A stretch of DNA of 64,000 bases from Amoebophrya sp. A120 (Eukaryota; Sar; Dinophyceae; Syndiniales; Amoebophryaceae), in the NCBI GenBank assembly GCA_905178155.1, contig CAJINV010000007.1:3800265-3864264 (forward strand), given 5' to 3'. Below the pieces are notes generated by a model that had not been told where the DNA came from, made no database searches, and worked only from the letters and a program-made list of their open reading frames with translations. Position numbers and translations under genes: made by a program. Positions 56,201 to 64,000 of this stretch are shown in pieces. Each line of letters begins with the position of its first letter. Positions within the stretch are counted from its first letter, which is position 1.

Positions 56201-58448
56201 TACTTCCTCTCACACGACAAGCATATTAGCACCAGCATCGAGTTCCTCGTGGCAATTCCTAGCCCAGCTACGAGCCTTCTTGCAGCTCGTCTGCCTGGAG
56301 CCTCAAGAAAATGATGATGGGGTGAACGATGCGGAGGCATTGTCTGACTTGTCCGCGGCCCGGACCACTACGGTTGGAAACAATGTTCAGGATTTGGTAC
56401 ACCTTCTGGAGAACCGCTATGCAAAGATTGCCAACGACATGCAAAGCGCGGCTGTCGCTGCCGCGACTGGGTTTGCGAATGCCGTGGAGGGGAAGGTTTT
56501 GGCAACGAAGAAGCTGCAAGAGGTATTAAACCTAAAGGAGAACAAGACTGCCCGCCCTGTTGGTGATCATTTTGCTGTACTAGCGGTGAACCTGTCGTGC
56601 AAGAAGTTGGAGAAGATGTTCCGCCGGCAAACTGGGTTGAAGAAGAAGAATTTCAAAGTTGTGTCAAGGTTCTGTGCTTCTGAACCCGAACAACGTACGC
56701 CGGAAGGACCTGAACCACAACCAGCAGCGGAAAGAAATACCTGCACAACGAGGACGACCGTAAGAAAAATCACAACCGTGGCCGACGCCTCGGTAACGAA
56801 GTTCCTGGAGCAAGCCACCTCCGGCGCTAGCACCTCCGACGAAGCTTGTTCAGCCTCCTCCTCAGGAGCCAGTTGTTTCTCCTCGCCACCGAGGCTTATT
56901 ATCGTCGAAGCCAGCACCAACCGGGAGGCGACGAGCTTTTTGTTGCATAGTTTCGTCGAGGGGCAGCTGCTACAGACGCCTCGAGACCACGGAACGGATC
57001 GCGACACGGGAAGCGAAGTTGACGCCGAAGGAGAGTCCGAAAGTAGAGTAAAATCTGTCGATGTTCTACTCCTCGGCCGGGAGAATACGGGAATTTCCAC
57101 CACTTGGGTGCAGCATTTCCGCGAGCTGGCCACGACAAATATATCTTCATCCACTCCGAACAAAGAAGCGTCGGCTTGTGATGCAACGTCACGTATTAAT
57201 GAAGAACCTTGTTCCTGTTCGTGGAGTTTGAAAGCCGTCTACAGCCTGACACCGCCTGCGGACGATCGTGGTTGCAACGATGTCGCAAATACTGGCGGGG
57301 CGATTCTCCACCTGCAATGTTCATTCACGAGAAAAACAAGTGCCAAGGAAAATCTTGTCCGCAGCACGCAGACGCGCAACATTTTAAAGCCAACCTCCGT
57401 CCTCGGAGTCCAGACTGAGTTGCAGAAGGTGCTCGCGTTCTTGCCGGATCAAAATACAACTGCGGCTGGTGGCGCCACGTCTTCAAAAGCAGCTCCGAAA
57501 GAAAAGTGGTACGTCTACCCGGGTCTCTTCGCCGGTGGCACTGTTGACAAGATGACGGCTTACTTGCTGCAAGTGGTGAGCAAAAACTTCGACACGATGA
57601 GGAATTTCGACTGCAAAACTCCGAGGACCTCGCCATTCGAGATCCTAGACTTCTGCTCCGGGTCTGGTGTGTTGGCCCGTGGGGTGCTGGATTGGATCAA
57701 CGTCAACCATAAAAGAAAGAAAGCGCCACTCGCAGTCGAACTCGATCTGCTCGACAACGACGCCCTGGCCCTTCTCGCAGCAAAGAAAAACGTCCCCGAG
57801 AGCCGGAGTTTTTACCTGTCGAATTGCTTCAAAACACTCCTACTAGATAGTGCTGACAGCGAACAACAGGAACTACAAGCTAGTGCACCAGCTGCTGCGG
57901 CAAGAGCGGAAACTACGGTAAGAACACACGTGACGTACGACCTGATCCTATCCAACCCGCCCGTCCACGATGGGACCAACGCCGATTGCTTCTCCGTTGT
58001 GGAGGATCTGCTGGGGAAGGCGGAGAGGTTTCTGAAAACCAACGGTGAGCTCTGGTTGGTCGCACAGAACTACATTCCTGTCGGCTGTATGTTCGACAAA
58101 GTGAGGAGCGCCGCGGTGATGTCGAACAAGAGCAAAACTACGAACAAGATGAACGAGCAAAAATCATTTTCGTCCCTGCAATGTGTCAAATTGTACACGA
58201 ATGGCCGGTTCTCCGTGTGGAGGTTCGCAAAAACTTCTACGGGAATTCGTGTCTGTGAAGAGGGGGCAGAATCAAGAACATCCCGAAGGATAACAGGTGG
58301 CGGCGCAGAACAAAGACAAAGAACTAAGACGACCAAGAGGCATCGGAAACGAAGCAGTGAGCATCAAGATGAGTCTCCTCAGCATGCAGTCGCAGGCACG
58401 CCAGACACCGAGGAGCCTGTAAAGAAGAAAAAGAAGCAGAAGATGTAG
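53253..58448 (+). CDS. helical-repeat protein fused to RsmC-like rRNA (guanine-N2) methyltransferase
   Basis: A single exon of 1731 residues from ATG 53253. Residues about 20-1100 carry repeated helical units with Trp/Ala/Leu signatures (QIWWSLAALAAV, TILWASFVSLRL, LTIGIWALGVLSQQYPL, ANSIWGVAALSLG), like OPR/FASTK-type repeats of organellar RNA-binding proteins in alveolates. The C-terminal third has RsmC organisation. A non-catalytic Rossmann half comes first (VDVLLLGRENTGIST, about 1270), then WYVYPGLFAGGTVDKMTAYL (about 1418), the SAM-binding ILDFCSGSGVLARG (about 1463) and the catalytic SNPPVHDG (about 1565), followed by GELWLVAQNYIP. RsmC methylates a guanine of small-subunit rRNA. A long Gly/Lys insertion (GKKGKGKAVKGKCKNQKGGN) lies near residue 275. 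The protein ends KKKKKQKM, an NLS-like tail, which argues for nucleolus rather than organelle. The fusion is unusual. Confidence 0.85.
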   Translation: MSASSGALAQLQQLDVSTAAARDLVFHLQTTAKKIDPTNPAQSRAFLEALKRLLTGLKWHLEQENGVWSRQLTQIWWSLAALAAVPDFGSVLKAELQALLQRDVGGEKCSGPLVQATLYQIGSFATDAMGVSLVLWSVSKLIDFFPAPAGSREASNHVQMKGRENPTDALIKPFLLLVAESDGTGQHSLVINFQDTANALSALAKLHDARNATRTSTSSTWSNPVVGDADDNSAGTASSEACLTSTHHNHDEMTRLYRSAAAAFLNAAVAALGGGTGKKGKGKAVKGKCKNQKGGNAGNKSGKGNSKGGKDGSAISAGPSKQIQPVEIATILWASFVSLRLQVKNQVRELLWTKAHELVAQMELSQIAMLLQALTVGVEGPGTTNGAACSRIMEQGTNSNKAASLERSTTVIGPRITELLGKKAQTPFSWSFITVLRCWERIVAEQRGKNEKKSSEGADHCCAVWSTILDFGAEKARGGKFFSPRDIAELSSVRLDSSGDMWPTHGRGNENSKERALIDALEKAWFAKLDEKTESSTCRNFFSRTLSGFLQVRQVISPTSLPEFEKKLRRYCEGVVRTAKTGHEVAASKGARDQMMLIPDILQSFATVSTTKQQVISEKLQASLLKTLTENVNVSIDVAENANVNEWKDTCEAVCKTLYAVAKLSRGRARNAFSLKVFGAVVRFLERVEASRLFTLCLKTATASCGNASRSTPQLRTDRLTIGIWALGVLSQQYPLKVDQTCPNFFDALLKELRVVKVNTLFGADLANSIWGVAALSLGGVEEEEIGIASAKDDEDNTPAAQEMQTLAATGVQAHLAKAFCANLHTLSPGQFAFTLFSVAKFELSAEVRNQLVVALTDTVLRMSTSSDAGRHQTNDDQKRGTTSAKPSAQLALRNFPSESSVGMMLSGFVSVISPSSSSASQIGGVEGKANGTNVEGRNLTAQLSIALRKCLVPELLHMYNSSCDVDIQEEKVSGENLPEQGITSSHTTSILAPASSSSWQFLAQLRAFLQLVCLEPQENDDGVNDAEALSDLSAARTTTVGNNVQDLVHLLENRYAKIANDMQSAAVAAATGFANAVEGKVLATKKLQEVLNLKENKTARPVGDHFAVLAVNLSCKKLEKMFRRQTGLKKKNFKVVSRFCASEPEQRTPEGPEPQPAAERNTCTTRTTVRKITTVADASVTKFLEQATSGASTSDEACSASSSGASCFSSPPRLIIVEASTNREATSFLLHSFVEGQLLQTPRDHGTDRDTGSEVDAEGESESRVKSVDVLLLGRENTGISTTWVQHFRELATTNISSSTPNKEASACDATSRINEEPCSCSWSLKAVYSLTPPADDRGCNDVANTGGAILHLQCSFTRKTSAKENLVRSTQTRNILKPTSVLGVQTELQKVLAFLPDQNTTAAGGATSSKAAPKEKWYVYPGLFAGGTVDKMTAYLLQVVSKNFDTMRNFDCKTPRTSPFEILDFCSGSGVLARGVLDWINVNHKRKKAPLAVELDLLDNDALALLAAKKNVPESRSFYLSNCFKTLLLDSADSEQQELQASAPAAAARAETTVRTHVTYDLILSNPPVHDGTNADCFSVVEDLLGKAERFLKTNGELWLVAQNYIPVGCMFDKVRSAAVMSNKSKTTNKMNEQKSFSSLQCVKLYTNGRFSVWRFAKTSTGIRVCEEGAESRTSRRITGGGAEQRQRTKTTKRHRKRSSEHQDESPQHAVAGTPDTEEPVKKKKKQKM

Positions 58449-59064
58449 ATCATGGTTCCTCCGCGTAAAACAGGAAAAATAAAAAATGGCTTATTGATTA
58501 ACGAAGACCATCGCAGTTGGTTGCGCGAACATATTTTTCGAACCTACTTGCTGTTTGCTCAGTCATGGCGACACTGGTGAAGAATGCACTCGTGCAGGGA
58601 GGTTTACGCTTGCTCCACTAAATCAAAATCTGTCGCCGAGAAAACAATGTGTTCCTGAAGTTCCAGCAACGGTCGCCGGCACAGTTTTTCCAACTATGAA
58701 TTTTCTTGTTATTGGATCCCGGCAGATCAAGCACAAGCCTCATTATTTCTTTTCAGGTCTAGAACCGATCATACTCTTTCTTAGCCGGATATTTACTAGT
58801 TTCATGATTTGAATTTGTTTTTTTGCAACGAAAATTTGAACAGGGTATTGCCGGCTATGGGTCGGCAAGTACATCCTTGAGTATCGCTTTCATCGCGTTG
58901 TTGGTCGTGCCTTCAAGTTTTCACATAGCGGCTTCGGTTAGCGAGTGTATCCCAGACCCACGCTTCCACTGGTGAAGAAGTTGGTTAGTGACAAGATCGT
59001 CACATGCTATGTATACGCTTAGATACATTTTTGAAATATACAAACACCGAAGTAAAATAAAACT
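58449..59064. other. intergenic, no gene seen
   Basis: About 600 nt, AT-rich, with no coding frame of note; it ends at the J-protein start codon. Confidence 0.5.
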
Positions 59065-60813
59065 ATGAGCGCCCATAAACGCCCGCAAAACAACGCCGCC
59101 AGTAGCAGTTCGTCGGCACAAAACCAGGACCCGTACCAAGCCCTGAGTCTTCCCTACCATGCGGATGAGAAGCAAATTCGGCAGCGATTCAAGGAGCTCG
59201 CGAAATCGAAGCACCCGGACAAAGGTGGGAGCAAGGAGGAGTTTCAAAAAATTCTGGCCGCGTACGAACTGCTGCAGGATGAGGAGAAGCGAAAAGAATT
59301 TCACTTCAAACGCGCGGAAGACCCGTACCGAGCGGCGGCGGGAAATTTTTATGGCGGTAGTCACAACAAGGACAACTCGCGAAGAGCCTACAAATCTGGG
59401 TTTGACGACCACAGCGGCAGCGAGGGAGAGGATTTTGATTACGGGCACCACGGCAAACAACATCACGATGACCTCGGTCCGACCCCGCCCGGCTCGCCGA
59501 CCTTCGCGAATGCGCCGATGTTTGGCAGCCGCAGCGAACGGCAAAAGGAGGAGGAGTTTCAGGGACACTACGACGACTATTTGAAACGCATGAAAAAGAG
59601 GAAGAAAAGGAGAAAGCAGAAACTCGACTCGTCCGATTCGGAGCGGGATGAAGAATACCACTACGGGTACCGAGAGAGGCGCAAGAACAGTAGGGATAGA
59701 GGACGAGGAAGAAGATCGAGGTCTCCCTCCTCGTCGCCGGACGGCGCTTCATCCTCGTCCAGACGGCGTGGTGAACATCAAACGCGAACAAACACAACAA
59801 ACAGGATCACGGAGAAAAGCAGCAAGCAAGAAGAGGAGGACGACCACGCGGCACAGGAAGCCATGCGGAAAGAACTGGAACGGAGGGAGAAGCAAAGAAA
59901 AGAGTATCTCGCGACGGCAAAAAGAACCGCAGCTACTGGGAAGCTGCAGCACACAAACGGCCACACTGAAGATGAAACGGGAGCAACGCCTGCGAGTGCT
60001 TCGTCCTACTTCTCTGAAGGACGAGCAGGGACTTCTGCAGCTTCGCCTTCGTCGGCGTTTCATGTTGGGAACAATTTTAGCAGCAGAAGCGACGGTGCAT
60101 TATTCCCTACGATAATTCCCGCGGCACACACCGATACCGCGCCGAAGGCCATTTACGTCAAAGTGAAGATGCGAAGTGATTTAGCACTTACCGCATGGCT
60201 TGATGCGATGCGAGACTTCGGAGCCTTGCCTATCGTGCTGGACGGTGGCACCGGCGGCATGGGGAGAATCACTGCTGGGGTAGAAGAGCTGCAAGAAAAC
60301 GAACAAGTACTGGAACCCGGGGCGTTTTCTAGTGGAAGGACAGCAGCAGCAGGAGAAAACAAGACTAGTTCATCATCCTCGACCCGCCAAGAAATGACCA
60401 TCATGAAGGCGACTCACGACTACTATTGCGGATTCAAGTCGATTGGTAACGCTTGGCAAATCGCCATTACGTTTCACCACTGGGAAATGGAGTCGAAATC
60501 TGAAGAGAAGCAGCGCAAGGTTTTTTCCGCTATTTCCCTGCTCACGTCTCCCTCTTTTCCGCCAGGTAAGCGGTTTGAGGAAGAAAGAAGAGCGTTGTAC
60601 GAAACGGAATTGACTCTGGTCGTGACAAAGAAGAAACTAGAGGTCTTAGCGCCCGCGAAAATAGAGATCGCGAAAAGAACGAGATTTAATTTGAGTACAA
60701 ATTCTGAAAAAGATGACGTCCATATGCTCGCACAGCCTGGAGTTGTTGGGCTTCAGATGGGAAAAACATTTTTCATTGACGAGTTCGGCGTTGGGCGACT
60801 GGTCAACTGCTGA
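59065..60813 (+). CDS. DnaJ (J-domain) protein, possibly DNAJC17/Cwf23-like
   Basis: An open frame of 582 residues from ATG 59065. The J domain spans residues about 22-85 (DPYQALSLPYHADEKQIRQR, then HPDKGGSKEEFQKI) with the HPD loop at about 50-52 that stimulates Hsp70 ATPase. A charged, Arg/Lys/Glu-rich middle (KRMKKRKKRRKQKLDSSDSE and RS-like RGRGRRSRSPSSSPD) suggests a nuclear protein near the splicing machinery. At about 359 the stretch KAIYVKVKMRSDLALTAWLD resembles the start of the divergent RRM of DNAJC17/Cwf23 spliceosomal J-proteins; this is tentative. A good acceptor (CTTTTCCGCCAG, 60554-60565) and a GT at 60446 would define a 120-nt, stop-free intron that keeps frame, so residues 461-500 may be intronic. 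No J-protein zinc-finger or substrate domain is present, so it is class C. Confidence 0.8.
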   Translation: MSAHKRPQNNAASSSSSAQNQDPYQALSLPYHADEKQIRQRFKELAKSKHPDKGGSKEEFQKILAAYELLQDEEKRKEFHFKRAEDPYRAAAGNFYGGSHNKDNSRRAYKSGFDDHSGSEGEDFDYGHHGKQHHDDLGPTPPGSPTFANAPMFGSRSERQKEEEFQGHYDDYLKRMKKRKKRRKQKLDSSDSERDEEYHYGYRERRKNSRDRGRGRRSRSPSSSPDGASSSSRRRGEHQTRTNTTNRITEKSSKQEEEDDHAAQEAMRKELERREKQRKEYLATAKRTAATGKLQHTNGHTEDETGATPASASSYFSEGRAGTSAASPSSAFHVGNNFSSRSDGALFPTIIPAAHTDTAPKAIYVKVKMRSDLALTAWLDAMRDFGALPIVLDGGTGGMGRITAGVEELQENEQVLEPGAFSSGRTAAAGENKTSSSSSTRQEMTIMKATHDYYCGFKSIGNAWQIAITFHHWEMESKSEEKQRKVFSAISLLTSPSFPPGKRFEEERRALYETELTLVVTKKKLEVLAPAKIEIAKRTRFNLSTNSEKDDVHMLAQPGVVGLQMGKTFFIDEFGVGRLVNC

Positions 60814-61548
60814 ATTTACTTATCTTGGATAGAACCAAGTAAAAAAGGTGGTTGTGTTCGCCTGTTTCTGGTAAAAGATACAGTGCCATGATTGCAACGC
60901 GAAGGCGTAGTCCTCGGTACTATGTATAATTGTTTGAGTTTTGATTTAGACATCGAGATCTACTCCGATAAGATGAAGAATTTTCAACTCTCGAATACAA
61001 ACCTACCACTCTTATTCTTGATCATTGATACTAAAAAGCATGTTTTCTTTATTTCAGCCTGCTAATATCGGTTTTGAAGGACGAACTGCAGCTGACAGCG
61101 CATTCCATCGGTTGACTTCCATCCGCCATCGGTGTTACGTTGTATGTTGTGATTTTGTGCCCACTCTACCGGCAGCTTATCTTGTATCTGGATGATATGC
61201 CCAGAAATTGTTTGCCGACGGCGGCGCGAGGTGAATATTTATGAGCGATGCACAGCGGTTTTCTGTTGTGGACGTGGAGGCGGGGGCTCTTGTACTGACC
61301 AAGCAGCAAAAAAATGGCACACGATACAGAAGTACATGTCGGTGAGTCAATGGCTGAGTCGTAGAGTTGGCTTCAGAGTTATTTTGGTGAACAAACATAA
61401 GCAGGACACCATGCCCGTCGCCGTGCATATAGCGGGAAAAGTAGCAGTCACAGTAGATTAAGTTTTCAAGGGTTAAGTTACTATCCTTTACATTCATAGG
61501 TAATTCTCCATTTGACGAGGCAGCTGACATCCACGAGGCGAGACCAAG
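60814..61548. other. intergenic, no gene seen
   Basis: About 730 nt without a coding frame on the + strand; minus-strand frames here are short or overlap the next gene's first exon. Confidence 0.5.
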
Positions 61549-63932
61549 ATGGATGTTGACATGGGGGGCGGCGACGGCACCCCTACGGCCACCACCGTCG
61601 GCATAGCCGTCGCGGGAGCGGCGCATGCAGCGGCCGGGCAACAACAGCCCGGGGGTTCCCCAACCTCCCCGACGGCAAGGCAGCAACAGCGTCCCAAGGC
61701 CACCAAAGCTGCCGCCGAGGAGCACCAACAGCTGTCGCTCGTCAGGAAAGTTATGACCTGCTCAAACGTTACACTCTCAATCTCAAACGTTACAATAGGC
61801 TCTGGATTTTGTATTGCATGACGAGCATGACAGACTCGCAATCGCAGAGGCAGAGCGTTCCGCTTTCTGCAATACAAATTTTGCTAGATTCCGCGCAATG
61901 CTATGGGAGTAGGGGTAGGCCAGACCTAGAACATGCACTTCTTGCATCACAGATTTCCATATTCTAAAGTGAAATGCTTGACAAGATTGTAGTAGCGGCT
62001 GAGCAAGTTATAAGAGTCCAGGTAAGCTTCGAGACCGTCCGGCAGCAGGCGCAGCAAAAGGGGGTCGACGTGCCCAGGCAGCTGAAGGACCTGGGGTACA
62101 ACCGCTTCGAGGACTTTATCCTGAGTTGCGAGCAGTTCACCTGGACCTGCGACCCGATGGCGCTGGCGGAGCTCGGGCCCGGGATGGTGCTGTACTTCGA
62201 TTTTCTGAAGTATCTGATGTCCCTGGCCGCTTTTTTTTTCGTATGTTACCTCCCCGCGATGTTTGCCGTGGTCAAGGGGCAGGACGACCGAGAATTGGAG
62301 TTGAAATCCTGGGTGGTATCCCCTGTAAAATCCTCTTCGCCTGCTCGCCCAGCTGTTCGACGTAGTTGTTCCAGTGGTCTTTAATACCACGACTCGTGGT
62401 AAAGATAGGAAACCTAGTACTTGTGTGCGTGTCGTGTTCAAGACCTGGTCCTGGTGGTGCATTTCCATTTATTACGCTCATAGGCAACATGTGTATCATC
62501 CTCGTCGTGTGGAGGGTCTTGTCTTTCTCACCACATGCTTAAGTACACATGTGGTTCGGCTTATGGCACAGCCGAGGGAGGAGGAGGTCAAGAAGAGGAC
62601 TCTTTTACATTGCATACCAGATTGATTCCTTGACAGTGCCTGCCAGTGTGAATCCCCAGGGCGCGGGAGCCGTATTTACGTGGCTAATAAACAACAGCCC
62701 CGCGGTGGTTCCGTCTTACTACTTCGCCATTGGCAACACAGGCAAGGGCGTGCTGAACGACAACTGGGTGATTGTTTTGTACTTGGTTTCTCTCTTCTTC
62801 GGGGCCATCTCGGTCGGACCCTACTCCGTCCGCCAAGAGAGAATCGACCAGGAGTTATGCAGTTCTCAAACGTTACATTCTCAACTGTTACACGAATTTG
62901 TGATGCAAAAACAGCAAAAGTGAAATGGGGAAGATTGCGCCTCTTGCAGTACAGGTTTGGCACAGATTTAGATACTGTTTAGCCCTTTGGAAATTTGTCA
63001 TGCGAAGCAGCTTGATGGTGTAGATGATGATGAGCGTTTTGCATGGCAAATTATGTAACAGCTGAGAATGTAACGCTTGAGAACGCCATAGGAGTGCGAC
63101 CTCGCCTCGGTGTACCCCAACGACTATGGTTTGTTCATCCGGAATCTGCCGCGGGACGAGTGCGAAGAGAGCAAAATCAAGGAATATTTTGAGCAGAACG
63201 CGCTACCGGGCGATCGCAACAACCGCTGCGAGGTCGTCAAGGTCATCATTGCCTGGGACAGTACGAACCACAAAATTCGAAGCCACTGAACCGTCCACCT
63301 AGAGGTCAGAGGAGCATCAAAACGCATGACAGCTACTTGATTTCGGCGAAGATTCGAACTTCAATATTTGTCATGCTGGTAGTTGACGTAGTGAAGGAAG
63401 AGGAATATGCAAAAGCCGTTTGTTTTTTATATCATGCATCGGCCGCATGAAGAATTTGATTTTCCATCTACCTGTGCGGTAAAACGAATTTTTCTCTGGA
63501 CACAAATCACCATGTTCAAGCAGTACAGCGACAAGCAAGCCCAGCTGGGTAAGCAGTACTTTACCTTGTTGCAAAAAGGCGCGGAAAAGGACGACCCCAA
63601 AGTGCTCGAGGTAAAAACGCAGTTTGAAGAGGTTACTAAGGAGCTAAAATCGCTGAAAGCCGGACAGAATCTGCAGGGATCCGGGTGCGCGATCGTGGTG
63701 TTGAAGCACCAGAAGGACCACCGGGCGGCGCTGGACAAGTGGGAGAGGTCCATATGGCTGAAGATGGTGCACGGGCTGAGTGAGTCGTTTCCGGTGTGTG
63801 CCTGTTTGGAGGGGTTTGTGGCCTATATGATGGGCACCCCCTTGTACAAAAACTCCGCCGGGGAGGGGCACCTGTTGAAGGTGACGCGGGCTCCGAACCC
63901 GTCGGACGTAAATTGGCAGGACCTGGGACGAG
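61549..63932 (+). CDS. TMEM63/OSCA (CSC1-like) mechanosensitive channel, 5' part
   Basis: Exons read as 61549-61751, 62018-62324, 62621-62855, 63096-63260 and about 63453-63932; the gene then continues past the window through a donor at 63933 (CGAG|GTAACT). The start MDVDMGGGDGTPTAT is followed by an Ala/Gln-rich tail. Membrane segments appear in exon 2 (FLKYLMSLAAFFFVCYLPAM) and exon 3 (WVIVLYLVSLFFGAISVG). The cytosolic domain then shows the family pattern NDYGLFIRNLPRDE, a helical hairpin (QYSDKQAQLGKQYFTLLQKG) and RAPNPSDVNWQDLG, the hallmark AP.P.DV.W.NL of TMEM63/OSCA/DUF221 proteins. These are osmo- or mechanosensitive cation channels. Two of the introns are introners; the 62325-62620 and 63261-63452 introns can be read as GT-AG, though the last acceptor is not firm. 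Stretch 63481-63510 may still belong to that intron. Confidence 0.8.
61752..62012 (+). mobile_element. introner element (CTCAAACGTTAC family), copy 1
   Basis: The insertion begins TATGACCTGCTCAAACGTTA and ends with the diverged inverted partner GTAGCGGCTGAGCAAGTTAT plus A. The flanks are AAAGT (61747-61751) and AGAGT (62013-62017), a 4/5 target-site duplication. Removing 266 nt (61752-62017) joins VRKV to QVSFETV in phase. The phrase CTCAAACGTTACA occurs twice at the left end. The interior has TTTGTATTGCATGAC and, inverted, GCAATACAAATT, the first also present in the copy at 8601. No register gives GT-AG ends. Confidence 0.75.
62325..62620 (+). other. intron with short terminal inverted repeat and internal hairpin
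   Basis: A 296-nt phase-0 intron, GTAAAA...ACCAG, that restores the channel frame. TGGTAT at 62314-62319 just outside the donor and ATACCA at 62614-62619 near the acceptor are inverted partners, followed inward by TGTAAAA and TCCTCTTC on both arms. A perfect 7-bp-stem hairpin TACCACGACTCGTGGTA sits near 62375. No target-site duplication is clear. It may be an older introner that now uses GT-AG; a GT at 62316 would also be in phase. Confidence 0.5.
62856..63090 (+). mobile_element. introner element (CTCAAACGTTAC family), copy 2
   Basis: The element runs from TATGCAGTTCTCAAACGTTA to the inverted end (AATGTAACGCTTGAGAACGC, then CATA); the arms match over about 30 nt with few differences. GGAGT flanks it exactly (62851-62855 and 63091-63095). 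Removal of the element and one GGAGT joins a split Cys codon, giving QERIDQECDLASVYPNDYG, which suits the channel family. The element contains in-frame stops. Sliding the cut through GGAGT gives TT...AG or GT...GA ends but never GT...AG. Confidence 0.85.
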
Positions 63933-64000
63933 GTAACTGCGAGTCCTTGCTCCAGCGGTGGCAGCTGTATTCCGTGATGGGGGTATAGTCTTTCGCTTTT

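Noticed and set aside
63256-63502. GGACA at both ends of the last channel intron as a target-site duplication
   Set aside because: Cutting at these repeats does not keep the frame and the terminal inverted repeat is offset; a GT-AG reading fits better.
1-64000. dinoflagellate spliced-leader remnants upstream of genes
   Set aside because: I looked for the TTTTGGCTCAAG core near gene starts and did not find it.

Overview
The window reads as nuclear DNA of a protist, most likely an alveolate close to the dinoflagellates; a syndinian parasite such as Amoebophrya is the best guess. The genes have spliceosomal introns, very long Ser/Ala/Thr-rich disordered stretches, and eukaryotic families only (ARL1, a formin, a ZNFX1-type helicase, a TMEM63/OSCA channel, J-proteins). 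Every gene I can support lies on the + strand, as in dinoflagellate unidirectional gene arrays. Several introns are insertions with terminal inverted repeats and short target-site duplications, the hallmark of the introner elements known from Amoebophrya. The organism is an inference; no rRNA or spliced-leader gene is present to settle it.

Layout. 2-5538: 3' part of a ZNFX1-like helicase/zinc-finger gene. 6927-10074: secreted multi-exon protein with a Pro/Thr-rich linker and one introner. 10.7-13.8 kb: AT-rich, gene-free. 13800-14558: ARL1 GTPase. 14644-16026: small one-TM protein with an introner of the same family. 16968-22388: five-exon, 1567-residue membrane protein. 22665-28193: a complete LTR retrotransposon-like element with 313-bp, nearly identical LTRs and a perfect 5-bp target-site duplication. 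It lies in minus orientation and has no recognisable pol. 29022-30972: coiled-coil protein. 32085-43754: giant formin, about 3770 residues, with an N-terminal PTEN-like pseudophosphatase/C2 module. 44988-45734 and 46433-47836: unrecognised proteins. 48758-52183: AIG2/gamma-glutamylcyclotransferase-like domain split by a long insertion. 53253-58448: helical-repeat protein fused to an RsmC-like methyltransferase. 59065-60813: DnaJ protein. 61549 to the right edge: TMEM63/OSCA-type channel carrying two further introners.

The genes look like ordinary housekeeping loci (vesicle traffic, actin, RNA surveillance, rRNA modification, mechanosensitive channel) with no shared pathway. The most notable content is mobile: four introner insertions with TAT...ATA ends and matching 5-bp flanks, whose removal restores the reading frame at non-GT-AG boundaries, and a young non-autonomous LTR element. 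All exon boundaries were read by eye from frame, phase and splice motifs; no transcript evidence was available.
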